NCBI GenBank assembly: GCA_037178675.1
Contig: JAYMGJ010000555.1
Location: forward strand, 60,198 to 124,197
From: Scleroderma bovista
Taxonomy: Eukaryota; Basidiomycota; Agaricomycetes; Boletales; Sclerodermataceae
Direction: 5' to 3'
Length of the DNA stretch: 64,000 nt
Shown: positions 34,361 to 44,799 of the stretch, one piece after another
Position numbering within the stretch: the stretch's first letter is position 1
Layout of the letters: every line of letters begins with the position of its first letter
Made by a program: the position numbers and the translations under genes
Notes under the pieces: generated by a model
Databases searched by the model: none
What the model was told of the DNA's origin: nothing
Seen by the model: the letters and a program-made list of their open reading frames with translations, nothing else

Positions 34361-34977
34361 TCAGAGATCCTTCAGGCCAATGTGGGGGGTTTCTGGGACA
34401 TCAAATAAAGCCGGGATTGCAAAGTCCCCAGGCTATTGACAATTTTATTAGCTTATCATCACACATGAATGTAACCTTACCTGGTATTCGGCAAAGAATT
34501 TCTCTGCCTCTGTGACCAGCTGGGTGAAGGTTGTCCGCGGTATATCTCCACTATTCCCCCACACCCACCACTCCCACGGTGTACTGTGTGTGCTGCGGAC
34601 TCTAGCCTCCCGATGATACACCTTGAATACATTTATTTCTTTGATTTGTTCCATCAAAGCTTCTGCATCCGGATCCGCCACGGATACCCAATCCATCACA
34701 TGTGCTGCGACCGCGGGGACTTGCATCACTAGCCCCTTTCTGTTGCACGCGGCAAGTAGCTGCTCCAAAAGTGCCTACATGGGGGATATGGTCATATTCA
34801 AAGTTTCAATATGGAAGAACACACCACTTCTGCATGAACATGTCCATACCAGTTGATCTTCTCCAGAATGGCATGGTCACTGCTTTGCTGCAAAGAATAC
34901 ACGAACCACCTGAATCGGATGCCGATATATTGCAATGTCAGGGACAGCCTGCGCGCAACAATTGCTTCAGAATCCAT
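34361..34977 (-). CDS. Unknown 171-residue transposon protein
   Basis: Three exons (34977-34828, 34774-34481, 34432-34361) with GT-AG introns of 53 and 48 bases. Each exon is a multiple of three, giving 171 residues from MDSEAIVARRLSLTLQYIG to ETPHIGLKDL. It is rich in helix-forming and Trp residues (TPWEWWVWGNSGD) and has no signal peptide or membrane segment. I recognise no family. It lies between the KDZ transposase and the TET/JBP gene and carries CCGCGG sites within its codons, so it belongs to the element. Confidence 0.55.
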
Positions 34978-35426
34978 CGATGCAGGATCAGGATCAAAGG
35001 TCAATATTTATAATAGAATCTCTTGTATTCCCACGTGCCACCGGACCATTGTTCCTCAAACAATGATCACGGTACAATTAAAAGTTAGTTATTTCCGCGG
35101 ACACAAAATTACTGCCACATTGCTTCCATTCAAATCTGATTGGTTTATCATTTGTGTTCCAATTTGAATGAGATATATCAGTTCGGCAGTGGCTACCCAC
35201 AGTCAGCATATAGGTTGTTCCCTGGCATGGCTAAATTCCATTTTTGCAATTGGTAGGGATATTTGGCAGTTATTGTTATTGTTATTTATTTTCAATTGGT
35301 GACTGATTTCGGTAATTGGTGACCAATTCCTGCCATATCCTGATTGCCGCAGCATGGGATCCCGGGATAGGTCAATACGCATTCTGGCATATCTTCCTTT
35401 CTTTTCCCCTCAATTCAATCCCCTCC
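34978..35426. other. Divergent spacer upstream of the TET/JBP gene
   Basis: About 450 bases between the 171-residue gene and the TET/JBP start. It has one CCGCGG (35095) and AT-rich sequence with TTGTTATTGTTATT near 35274. It probably holds both promoters. Confidence 0.4.
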
Positions 35427-36688
35427 ATGGCTAGTCCTGTGTCATATCCAACCAACTATGCGCTCTCTCAACGTGTTGCTGGATACATGCGACGGCGCTT
35501 TTGTTCTTTGGCATTCCAGGACTCACTCCCCGTGGTACCTCCCATTCCTCTTGATCTCCCTGTTGACCTTTCGGTTGGGATGCATCAAATGGTGGCCACT
35601 TTGGTCACTGCATATCAAAATTGAGGTATGTATTTCCAATATCTATTTGGCAAGGTACTTATGTGTTTCTAGTTGAGTCTGGTGTGGACCTCTTGAGACT
35701 GGCGGAGTCATTGGCAGCAATGGAGCCTGGTACCAATGTGGATAGGGAGCAGTCCTTTCTTTCCAAGTTCGCTCCAACTCTCTCTGGTGTCCTGGATGAA
35801 CCCTCTATTATTTTGGGGGAGGGTGGGACTGTAGCACTCTGGTATCTCCCTGGTGCCCTGGCACGCCCAACATAGGTATGCCCCAATACTGCCTATTTTT
35901 GACCATGTTCATTAATAAATGCAGGCAAATATTCTGCATGCTTTAAGTCTGCTTCGTACACAACTGGCCAGCAGTATAACTGGGCGGACCTGGCGATCAG
36001 AACCGCGGTATTTTAATAGGGAAGATAGGCAAGTGACCGGTTGTCTGGAGTTATCTCCTGCAATGCACCAGATGGGTCATTATGTGGGTATATATCTATT
36101 ATCGGATGGACCTACTCATCATCCCATATTCAGCATGAAAATGCCTCTATATCAGCGGACCTTAACACACCCACGGGATTTCAGTGGCTGCAAGATATGA
36201 TATATCCTTCTGCCATCGTATCGGGTGCGTTGTTGATTATGCATCCACAGCTCTATGAGGACGGTATGTGAGGAATGAGTACATTGGAGGATTGGTCTTC
36301 TATGTATGACCCGGTAATGAACCACGCCCTATCCCTCTGGCCTACTGCATTCACCAATATTTCCCTTATCGCCAATCGGTCGACCCCACTTCACCGTGAC
36401 CCCCAGTCACGTGCCAGCTGGTACGACGTCATTGTCAATGTTGGGGAATACACCGATTGTGTAATGGCCATCCCCACCCTCGGCATCGAGCTAGTCTATA
36501 AGCCAGGTACCACGGTTGCATTCTCCGGGAGGCTCCTCCGGCATGGGGTCAATGCTGTTGAAGGAAACCGGTATTGTTTGACTTACTATATGAGGGATAA
36601 TATCCATCAGTGGGCACATGTTCCACGGTGTGCCGACTGGATGAGGATCAATGGTGTGGAGCATTTGTTGAGGGCTACTGTAGTGTAA
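35427..36688 (+). pseudogene. TET/JBP-like 2OG-Fe(II) dioxygenase with three nonsense codons
   Basis: Exons 35427-35625, 35673-35875, 35925-36083 and 36134-36688 splice in one frame. The C-terminal domain carries the double-stranded beta-helix signature: iron ligands His-x-Asp in TPLHRDPQS (36392-36400), the strand ELVYKPGTTVAFSG, and the distal His in LLRHGVNAVEGNRYCLTYYMR (36542), with the Arg expected to bind 2-oxoglutarate. This fits the fungal TET/JBP family that oxidises 5-methylcytosine and is linked to KDZ transposons. Stops at 35622 (TGA), 35873 (TAG) and 36269 (TGA) lie in the frame, each one C-to-T change from a sense codon. A shorter product from the ATG at 36275 would keep the catalytic residues but lose the N-terminal half. 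Confidence 0.75.
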
Positions 36689-36733
36689 ATACATGGAGGT
36701 ACTTGTAGAAATATGATTGTCATAGAAAATTTA

Positions 36734-37012
36734 CTAAAAAATCTTAAAATATGGTCGCGACTTACTTAGTGACTTATCCTGTGCTCTGGCTGTCTGGAAG
36801 TGAGCCATTCTGCTGCGGCTGCTTTTAGGGAACATCTCCTGAGCATTCATTAACTTACCCACCTGTATATTTTGGTACATCAATAGCGTCCCTGGGGCCT
36901 TTATAGATAAATCATTGTGCCATAGCTTAGGCACCATTACCCTGCCGCAGCTTTGTCCTAAACCGGATTCCAGCCCACCCCTCATTCCTGGGATTGCAAG
37001 ATATGGGCTCAT
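36734..37012 (-). CDS. Small open frame, unknown
   Basis: 92 codons from a real ATG. The residue pattern (KLWHNDLSIKAPGTLLMYQ, AQEMFPKSSRSRMAHFQTAR) looks protein-like rather than random, but I recognise no family and no splice partner. It may be an exon of a decayed transposon gene next to the right subterminal repeats. Confidence 0.3.
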   Translation of the reverse strand: MSPYLAIPGMRGGLESGLGQSCGRVMVPKLWHNDLSIKAPGTLLMYQNIQVGKLMNAQEMFPKSSRSRMAHFQTARAQDKSLSKSRPYFKIF

Positions 37013-37079
37013 CCATATTAGACAGTAAATTTAATATCAGCCCACCTATTATACTTGAAGCTGCAAACTATAGGCCCTC

Positions 37080-38000
37080 TTATATGGTAGGGGACAGTAT
37101 ATTTGTAGCCTACCCATGACACATGGGATTGTGGAATTACATTTGGGCTTACTCGTATCCCATTGCAACAATCAGTTCTCAGCCCACTGGTACTACTCCG
37201 TGTTAATGTATGCGGGCTCACCTGTTTGTTAGGGGACACAATTATTTCGGCTGACCTGATACACACGGGACCATAGAAAAACAGCCCTTTCTATACACCA
37301 TATGACCATGCTTGCCCCAGCCCACCAATTCTACACAACATCAATGAATATGGGCCCACTCACACAACAAGGGCCAGTGTTATTTGGGCCCACCTATATC
37401 ATAGTGGACAATAAATATACAGCCCATTGGTGTCATATGGGATGATTAAATTTTGAATGGGCTCACCTGTATCCAATTGAAACAATGAATTCTCAGCCCA
37501 CTCGTGCTACCTGTGTCAATGTATGGGGGCTCACCTGTTTGTCAGGGGACAGCATTCCCTCGGCTGACCCGTGTCACACAGGACCATATAATAACAGCCC
37601 TATCATACACCATGTGTACATGCATATCACAGCCCACTCGTGCTACATGACAGCAAAGAATATGTGCCTGCCAAAACTGTAGGGGACAGTGGTATGTGGG
37701 CTGACCTATAGCATAGGGACATTATATACACAGCCCACCTGTGTTATATGGGATGATTAAATGATACATGGGCTCACCTGTATCCCATTGGAACAAGCCA
37801 CTATCAGCTCACTTGTACTACTCGGTGTCATTGTATACAAGGCTCACCTGTTTGTTAGGGTACAGTAGTAATCTGGCTGACCCGTATCTATGGGTCCATA
37901 TAATAACTGCCCATCCATTTTACATGGGGTGGTGTAATATCACCATCCCCCTATAAGAAGGATGATGGAATAATATATGCGCTCACGTGGAGCTCATTGG
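37080..38000. repeat. Right subterminal array A: three units of about 315 bp
   Basis: The block starting CAGCCCACT, then a GTGTCAATGTAT-like word, GGCTCACCTGTTTGT, GGGGACA and GGCTGACC recurs at about 37171, 37492 and 37803 (spacing about 321 and 311). Partial units extend on both sides, with repeated TATGGGATGATTAAAT. No genes are present. Confidence 0.7.
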
Positions 38001-38139
38001 CACACATATTTGTGTGCTACTATGGAACATGGGCCCACTAAGCCTGCCTTTATTCCACCCGCGGGTAATCCATAGTTCTGGAACTGAATAGCCAACTAGT
38101 GGTGATAAACTTGTGGTAGTATTTTGTTGTGATCAATTG

Positions 38140-39540
38140 AGATAGCCAAATGCCTGATGGTCAACCACTCCCGGTTGCCCACAGTCTTCCTGTGGTGGCA
38201 TTGATAAAGGAATTTCTTGTCAACTACTGAGAGTAAAGGCCAAGTAGGTTTTCCATCTCTGTTGGAATCCATAGTGGTTGGTGGTCAACCAACAGGAGGC
38301 AGTAAACCCGTGGTAGTGAAGCCAGTGCTGCTGACAGAGTGGTTGAATCACCCCTTATTGTATGTACTGGTACTTCTCCCACAGTAGATCACTCGGTAAA
38401 TATCCAACTGGCTGTAATCCATCCGTGGTAGTAGAGCCAGTACTGCTAGCCCACACATTACCTTTGCATTCCGGTAAATCAATTAATGCGCATTGGTAGT
38501 GAAGTCATGGTGGTCAACCTGGTGGCCTCAACCTAGTAAGTTAACCTGCGGTATGTTAACCGCGGTATGTCACCCCCTGTCCACCCGGTAGGATAGCCCT
38601 TGACAGGTTTGGTTGGATCACCCCTTACTATATGTACTGTTACTTGTCTTCTCTAGCCAACCAATTACCTAGTGAATCTATTAATGTACATTGGTAGTGA
38701 AAGCCATGGAGACCAGGTTGACTGAAAGTATCAAGCCGACCCGCGGTAAGTGAACCCGCGGTAGGTGGTAAGGTCAACCCCTGTAATCCATCTGTGGTAG
38801 GACAGCCCTTGGCAGAGTTGGTTGGATCACCACTTACTAGATGTACTGGTAGTGTCTTCTATGGCCAACCAATTACCTTTGCATTTCAGTGAATCTATTA
38901 ATGTACATGGGTAGTGAAAGCCATGGAGTGGAGTCGACCTGGTTTACAGAGGTATTGAGTCAACCTGTGGTAAGGAAACCCGCGGGAGGTAAACCTGCGG
39001 TAAGTCAATTCCTGATAAGTCAACCCATGGTTTGTCACCCTCTGTGATCCATGGTAGGTCAACCTTTGACAGGGTTGGGTGGATCACCCCTTCCTAGACA
39101 TACTGGTACTGGTCTTTTCTAGCCAACCCATTACCTTTGCATTCCAGTCAATCTATTAATGTTCATTGGATGTTATCAAAGCCATGGTAGTCAAACTAGT
39201 TGACCGGAGGGAGTGAGCCAACCTGCAGTAGGACAGCCCGCGGTAGGTCTACCTGCTTCAATCCATCTGCGGTAGAATAGGCCCTGGCAGGGTGGTTGGA
39301 TCACCCCTGTCAACCCGCGGTAGGACAGCCCGCGGTAGGACCCCCTGCTTCAATCCATCTGCGGTAGAACAAGCCCTGGCAGGGTGGTTGGATCACCCCT
39401 GTAAACCTGCGGTAGGTCCCCCTGCTTCAACCCATCCACAGTAGAACATGCCCTGGCAGGGTTGGTTGGATCACCCCTTACTAGATGTATTGGTACTTGT
39501 CTTTGCCAGCCAACCCATTACCTTTGCATTACAGTAATCC
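38140..39540. repeat. Right subterminal array B: degenerate units with CCGCGG boxes
   Basis: A block GGTTGGATCACCCCTTACTAGATGTACTGG (written here in parts: GGTTGGATCACC, TACTAGATGTA) followed by AGCCAACC, ATTACCTTTGCATT and CTATTAATGTACATTGG recurs at about 38331, 38612, 38820, 39075 and 39463. Between the blocks lie ACCCGCGGTAGG-like boxes and decayed forms (CCTGCGG, CCGTGG, CCATGG). No genes are present. Confidence 0.7.
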
Positions 39541-39604
39541 TGGGCTGGTCCATTAATGTGCATTGGAGTAAAATCCTGGCTGGCCCATATGACATGGTGA
39601 CAAC

Positions 39605-39800
39605 AACTATATCCCCATCCATCACACCTCCTTAAACACCATCATAGCCCACCAAAATCACATGGTGACAATATTGGTGTGTGTAGCCCACCCGTGTTAC
39701 ATGATAATAGTTAATGCTGGGCTTGTCCTCCGCTGGCCCGTGACACACGGCCGATTTTCACCCTCGTCTGACCGTGTTACACGTGACAAAGTAGGTGCAT
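39605..39800. repeat. Right terminal inverted repeat
   Basis: Inverted partner of 11903-12100, ending AAGTAGGTGCAT at 39800. The inner edge is approximate. Confidence 0.7.
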
Positions 39801-40167
39801 TATGTGCATTGTCACCTTGACCAGAACCTACGCAAGGGATAAATGCACATCGTCCTTGTCATTGAATCCAAGCAGTCACCAACTCTGGCCAGACTAATCC
39901 CTTGTCCAGCCCTCTGCCCTCCTCCTTCTTCCACCTTCGTCCGGACTTGACTGGACCCCCTACCAGAGTAGACCCAGACTTGACATACCCCAGGAGTATC
40001 CTGCATCACTGTCTGCATCACCCTGTTGGTGTAGATCCCCTTTCCCCCTCCTCAGCATATCCTCTCTGGACACCATGGAGGTAAACCACCACTCACACAT
40101 TTTTGTAGTCCTTTGTTGGTGTTGTGTTTGGGTTATTACTCCGACCCAAATCCACACTTTGACTCAC
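39801..40167 (+). mobile_element. Right half of the split LTR plus element leader
   Basis: Continues the LTR begun at 11749. The segment 39817-39985 matches 5822-5990 (reverse complement) and ends CAGACTTGACA. It is followed by 39988-40160, which matches 6380-6570 (reverse complement). The sequence then joins the truncated Copia integrase near 40168. Confidence 0.55.
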
Positions 40168-42348
40168 AACGTGCACCATTTCGAGGAAATCTTTGGCAGC
40201 CGTAATCGCTGCAGCTTTGGAGCGAAGAGGCATAGTCCAGGCATGAGAAGTATAGTCGTCGTAGAAGGTGATAACATATTTAAACTTCCGGTATGATGTA
40301 ACTGGGAAGGATTTGAGATCAGAGTGCACCAGCTCAAAGGGCCTGGAAGCATGTCTTTCGTTCTCTGGGAAAGCTCAATTGGGCATCTTCCCAAGAGCAC
40401 ATCCAGGGCAAACACAGTCCTCAGTAGGAAAGTGGATCTCCGGAAAGCGCTGTGTATGCTTTTGCACGTGTCGGAGTACTTCCTTCGAGGGGTGCCCGAA
40501 TCTCCAGTGCATAATGTCATAATCGACTTTGCTCACAGAGGCAACATAGTTAGATCTAATTATCGGGATAGATCTAATCCTGAAAATGATGTTGTGATCA
40601 TCTTCTGGGTCTGGCCCAAACCATAGGTGTTCAGCTTTGTGAGTGAGGCTAATGCCTCGCTTATTGCCAGTGACTTTGTAGTTATGCTGGAGCATTTCAC
40701 CCATAGAAATAAGGCGTGCAGTAGCGCCTGGCATATGGAGCACTTGGGTGAGTGTGATAACTTTCTCATCCCCAGAATTGTGGTCTAGGCACCAGAGTAA
40801 TACCGTGCCAATACCAGCAATTAGTGCTACACCATTAGCCATTTTGGCATAGTGCGCTCGCTTTAGCACGTTATAGGAGGCGAAATTGCCTATGTCACTG
40901 GTGAAGTGGTGTGATGTGCCAGAGTCTAGGAGCCAGAAGGCACCAGATAGTTCACTATCATCAATCATTTTTCCCTTACAGCCAGCACAGCATGCATCAT
41001 TCAGACATGAACAGATATATGCATTGCTCGAGGGGACATGACACGACATATTGTAGTTACTACTTGCTATATACAGTGACGGCATGAAGCGCACATGTAA
41101 AGGGAGCGTGTCAGTGTCGGTCAGTATGCGTGCAGAAGGTACTTGCCTGAAGAGGCTGGCCTCTGCGCCCATTGCCATCGACGTCGCATTGTAGCGGTCA
41201 AGGACCATCACGTTGATTTCGTCAAACTCGTCATCGGCGAAGGGCTCGTGGGCAAAGGGTTCATCATCCCCAAGGGAGATGGCATCCTCCTCATACATTG
41301 TGATGCGCTCCTCAAGATGAGGGCGCTTCAACAAGGAGGGATTGGCCTCGGGCTGGTCCAGGTTCACACTTGCCAATGACACAACTTGGTCAAGGGTGCA
41401 GATGGTCTGGCAGGAGGGTTCTACCCCCAGACGGTGTGCCAAATCGAAGGCCCGAATGGAATGCAGGGGGCCGTAGTTGGTAGCACCAGGGGTGTGAGCC
41501 AGGGCGCGAGGGTCGACGGTGGGTTCTGGTCCATCGTAGTGGACGTAAGTGGCGAAGGCTGCCTGTTGGGCATTTTCATGGTGAGCATGAGCCTTCTTGC
41601 TGCTGCATCAGATGCGGCCTCCCTATCCTTGGGCAGGAGTGTTTCCACTCGCACCGCCATTGGACCCGCCTTGCTGCTGCTGCTGCTGCTGGGAAAACTT
41701 TGGGTCAGCTGGCTTGCGCTTTACAGTGCTAAGCTTGTTGGCCTAGGGGCCCTTACCACCAGCACGAGAAGAGGCACCTTTCTGCTTGAATGAAAGCGTG
41801 GTGGCCTTGACGATCCCGTCGGGCTTCAGATTCTTGATCTTGTCTGGTGATGTTTGGCTGAGTATCTGAGCTACAACCTCCATGGTGGGAGGGAGCTTGC
41901 AAAGAATAATCATTGCCTGCACAGGGGCAGGGAACTCGAAGCCAGTGTCCTTCAGGTAGGTGAAGTGGCTAAGCAACTTCATAATGGCGGGAGCAGGATG
42001 GGAGCCAGCAGGGATGTTGGTGGCCAGGAGCTTGCTAAGCTCAGCATAGGCGGAACCAATACTGGGGGCGCCGAAGTTCTTCTTCAGGTGGTCCCATACT
42101 TCCTTGACAGATGCAAGTTCGGAAACGGCAACTTGAATTGAGGGGGCGAGGCACAAGGTGATGTTACCGAGCACTCTCTCAGTATTGTCATCCCATTCCT
42201 TTCGGTCATCGTGACTGTCAGCAGGTTGCATCGTCGAATAGACATACCATTGGCCTTTGGCCCAAAGGTAGGCCTGCATAGAGGTGTGCCACTGCTGCCA
42301 GTTGGAGCCAGTGAACACAGGAACCATCTTGTCGAGAGTGCTGGACAT
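40168..42348 (-). pseudogene. Truncated Copia gag-pol
   Basis: On the minus strand, a gag-like frame from 42348 (MSSTLDKMVPVFTGSNWQQW, UBN2-type Copia gag) runs to 41743. A second frame (41442-40375) has the protease active site LLDSGTSHHF and the gag-pre-integrase region (MHWRFGHPSKEVL, CPGCALGK). A third (to about 40168) begins the integrase core (YVITFYDDYTSHAW). Frame changes separate these parts and the reverse transcriptase and RNase H are absent, so the copy is a 5' fragment. Its LTR lies to the right at 42482-43023. Confidence 0.8.
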
Positions 42349-42481
42349 GGTGATATTCTGTTGGGAGTCAAGGAGTCAGCAAGTGAATGCGACAACGGAC
42401 AAGCACGAAAAGAAGAAACACCTGAGTGCCAGTGAAGGCACTTCTGTCAACAGCTAACTCATGACTAGGGTATGCCAGTGC

Positions 42482-43026
42482 AAGTCGTCAACGATGTTTG
42501 CCATGGTTGGCACAAGTCATCGACGAACTTCGCCTGGGGCAATACAGGTGCTCAACTAGGAGCTCACTGTCTGGCGCAAGTCGTCGACCAACTTCACCTT
42601 GTGGCTGTGCAGGGGCTCAGCTAGGAGCTCACTGTGGTCCACAGCATCAAGCTAGTTAAAGCAACACTCAGGGAGCTGGAGCACTGTCTGGTGCACTGCT
42701 GCACACAGTGCACTCACAGGGCTCATAACCTGTTGAAGCAATACCTATATACGTAGAGGAACTGCTACTCCAACTCACCTGTTGGGTGGAGTGCACAACC
42801 AGAGATGGTAGTGGTAGCTGGTTAAGAGCTACTATATTATATAAGCAATGAACATTGTTTATATACAACAAATAGTGTGATGTGTGACTGTGATGTGTGA
42901 CGCGTGATGTGTGACATGTAACATCTACTTTAAAGAGGACTATTACTAAGTCTACACTAATATGGGTCACAGTCTTGTGCGCACTTCATCAACAGTTTAT
43001 GCTGGGTGCACGTGCGACTTCAACAT
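42482..43026 (-). mobile_element. 5' LTR of the Copia fragment
   Basis: Near-identical to 1-535. It includes a TATATAA box on the minus strand followed by the transcribed region. It lies upstream of the gag start at 42348, with about 130 bases of leader between them. The right end is near TGTTGAAG (minus strand) at 43026, but the boundary is approximate. Confidence 0.65.
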
Positions 43027-43901
43027 AGTTAAGTCCACCTCCAACCCTTACCTGTCCTCTTCCGACCTAGTTCCCTTTACTTCACTGTCCCTGCTTTTCC
43101 TCCGTCATCCCTGTATCTCTAGTTCCCCATGTCTGCTCCCGCTCCAGTTTATTTTCCTGTACCTGCTTTATTTTCCTGTCCATTTCTGCTCCATCCCTTG
43201 TCCCAACTAAGGTGTTTACTTGTCACCATATATACTCACCCTAGTTCTCATTTACTATATAAAATACCGTACTCCAGCCTAGTAGATCCTTCATCAGGGA
43301 AATTTTGAGGGAAAGATAATCTATTATAATCATCAAGGGGGGGTTGATAATGATAGATATGGGATTATAATCCATTGTCAACCCCCCTTTGGTGATTATA
43401 ATGGATTACCTTTCCCTCAAAATTTCCCTGATGCTTAGATCAAATCTCGACTAAGATACTCCCCACTCTGTACTACCCACTATGCTCTCCTAATCCATCT
43501 GTTCACCTGAACTCCTGAACTCCGGCCAACTCTGGCCTCTGTCCTATCTCGTCCCCTTGGTCCTATGTCCGATCCTAGCAAGTCTCCTACTCGCACGAGG
43601 GCAAAAGCCACCTCTGTCCCAGACTCAATGCTAGACCTCTCAGGACTTATCCCACCTCTGGGATGTCCTTCACTCTGGACAAGCTGCGCTCAACTCCGGA
43701 CCACTTTCCCGTGGTCCAGACTTACTCCGCAAAAACCTGGACTTACTCCCTGTGCTTCTCTAGTGCCCAGACTTCGTTCGTTTGACCCGGACTTGACTCT
43801 CTGCACTAACTAGCACCTACTAGTGTCTGGACTTACCTCCTCATTAGTTCCCTGCACCTCTGGACCTCCTAGTAAGATCGTCGAGGAGAACCAGTTTTGA
43901 C
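43027..43901 (+). mobile_element. Solo LTR carrying a small foldback element
   Basis: Contains GTGTTTACTTGTCACC and a TATATAAAAT box like the LTR at 11749, a region with repeated GGACTT words, and the end GTTTTGACA at 43901. It is interrupted by the inverted-repeat element at 43292-43433. No internal retrotransposon sequence follows it. Confidence 0.5.
43292..43433. mobile_element. 142-bp foldback MITE
   Basis: Almost a complete palindrome. CATCAGGGAAATTTTGAGGG at the left pairs with its complement at the right, and the inner arms continue through GGAAAG, ATAATC and GGGGGGTTGA with a loop of about 30 bases. CTT flanks both sides as a possible 3-bp duplication. No coding capacity. Confidence 0.75.
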
Positions 43902-44560
43902 ACTCAAGCTCATTCATTTGTAGCTGGTGCATCCAGGAATACTCTGCAGATGGTGGCAAAGATGTCCCAAGGACAACTTGGGAGGATTTAAAACAATTCC
44001 ATATTTGCTAGAAATCACAATGGGAACTGAAGTACTGACCATTCGGTCGATTTGCCTGATTTGTTGCAAATGGGCATTAATGGGCAGTCACATATTGTAC
44101 TGCACATGAAGGGTACACCTGACAGCACTGCCACCATCTCCGAGTTCCGAACCGGGTTGGTTGCGACCTCCACATGCTGTTGCGTCACTTTTTTTGCGCT
44201 GGTTGGTCCCAATGAACTTACAGGCCCGCTAATGCGACGTTCCGCCATCCAATCCGATGTTATCAGGCATGAGGTGAACTGAGACCAATGGGCTATCCAT
44301 TGGATCCCAGAAATACAGAGCACGGTTCGCAAAACGACTTGCGAAAGCATATTTTCTGTATTCTTTTATTGCACTTGATTCATCTCAAATGCATCAAGAA
44401 TGCGACAAGAGAAGGTTCCAGGGGCACTCTACTATCCTCGCAGCACTGTGATCTTTCGCCTTCTCGCGTGTACATGGACTCCTTGTTGCCACGTAGTGCG
44501 TCCGACCGAGACCGACAACAAGGACCAGGACACTGTCAAAACCGAGTTCAGGGACTGCAC
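43902..44560 (+). other. Unrecognised sequence with one protein-like frame
   Basis: The frame around 44052-44282 (VDLPDLLQMGINGQSHIVLH, FRTGLVATS) reads like a coding remnant but ends without a splice partner, and I know no match. No gene is called. Confidence 0.25.
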
Positions 44561-44599
44561 CAGTTACTGTGCAATTTCTCGTGCGTTCAACCTGGTGGT

Positions 44600-44793
44600 T
44601 TCTTGTCAAGCTATTCACGCAGGATCTCGGATCATTTACATACCATCGATCATGTCCTTGTGATGGATGCTGGTTCTGTAGCCGTGAGCTCTCGTTTATC
44701 AAGTGCATGCTCATCGTTGGCAAAAACGTTACCGTGCATCTGCCGGAATTTGACGCACTTCATGATCTATACCAGAAACGTTTTGAGAATTAA
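44600..44793 (+). pseudogene. Possible ABC-transporter C-terminal fragment
   Basis: RISDHLHTIDHVLVMDAGSVA followed, after a short intron-like gap lacking a proper AG, by EFDALHDLYQKRFEN and a stop resembles the D-loop/H-loop region to the end of an ABC ATPase domain. Walker motifs are absent nearby. Short and weak. Confidence 0.3.
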
Positions 44794-44799
44794 ATCCAT

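Larger units (their letters stand above)
11903..39800. mobile_element. Giant KDZ-type DNA transposon (27.9 kb with nested insertions)
   Basis: The two ends are inverted: ATGCACCTACTT at 11903 and AAGTAGGTGCAT ending at 39800. Inverted similarity (roughly 70% by eye) continues for about 200 bases, including the shared blocks AGGGTGAAAATC and ACGGGCCAGCGGA. Inside are a KDZ transposase, a TET/JBP-like gene, a Zn2Cys6-like gene and three unknown genes, with right subterminal repeats. The palindrome CCGCGG is strongly enriched over this interval only. Removing the Gypsy (7.6 kb) and the composite TIR element (1.2 kb) leaves about 19 kb. No clean target-site duplication was found at the outer ends. 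Confidence 0.75.

Noticed and set aside
37021..39540. CRISPR-like array
   Set aside because: The repeats are long, degenerate and unevenly spaced in a eukaryotic genome, and fit transposon subterminal repeats.
11891..39816. A target-site duplication for the giant transposon
   Set aside because: Flanking bases at 11891-11902 and 39801-39816 do not match as a direct repeat, and extra bases of unclear origin lie on both sides. I do not claim a duplication.
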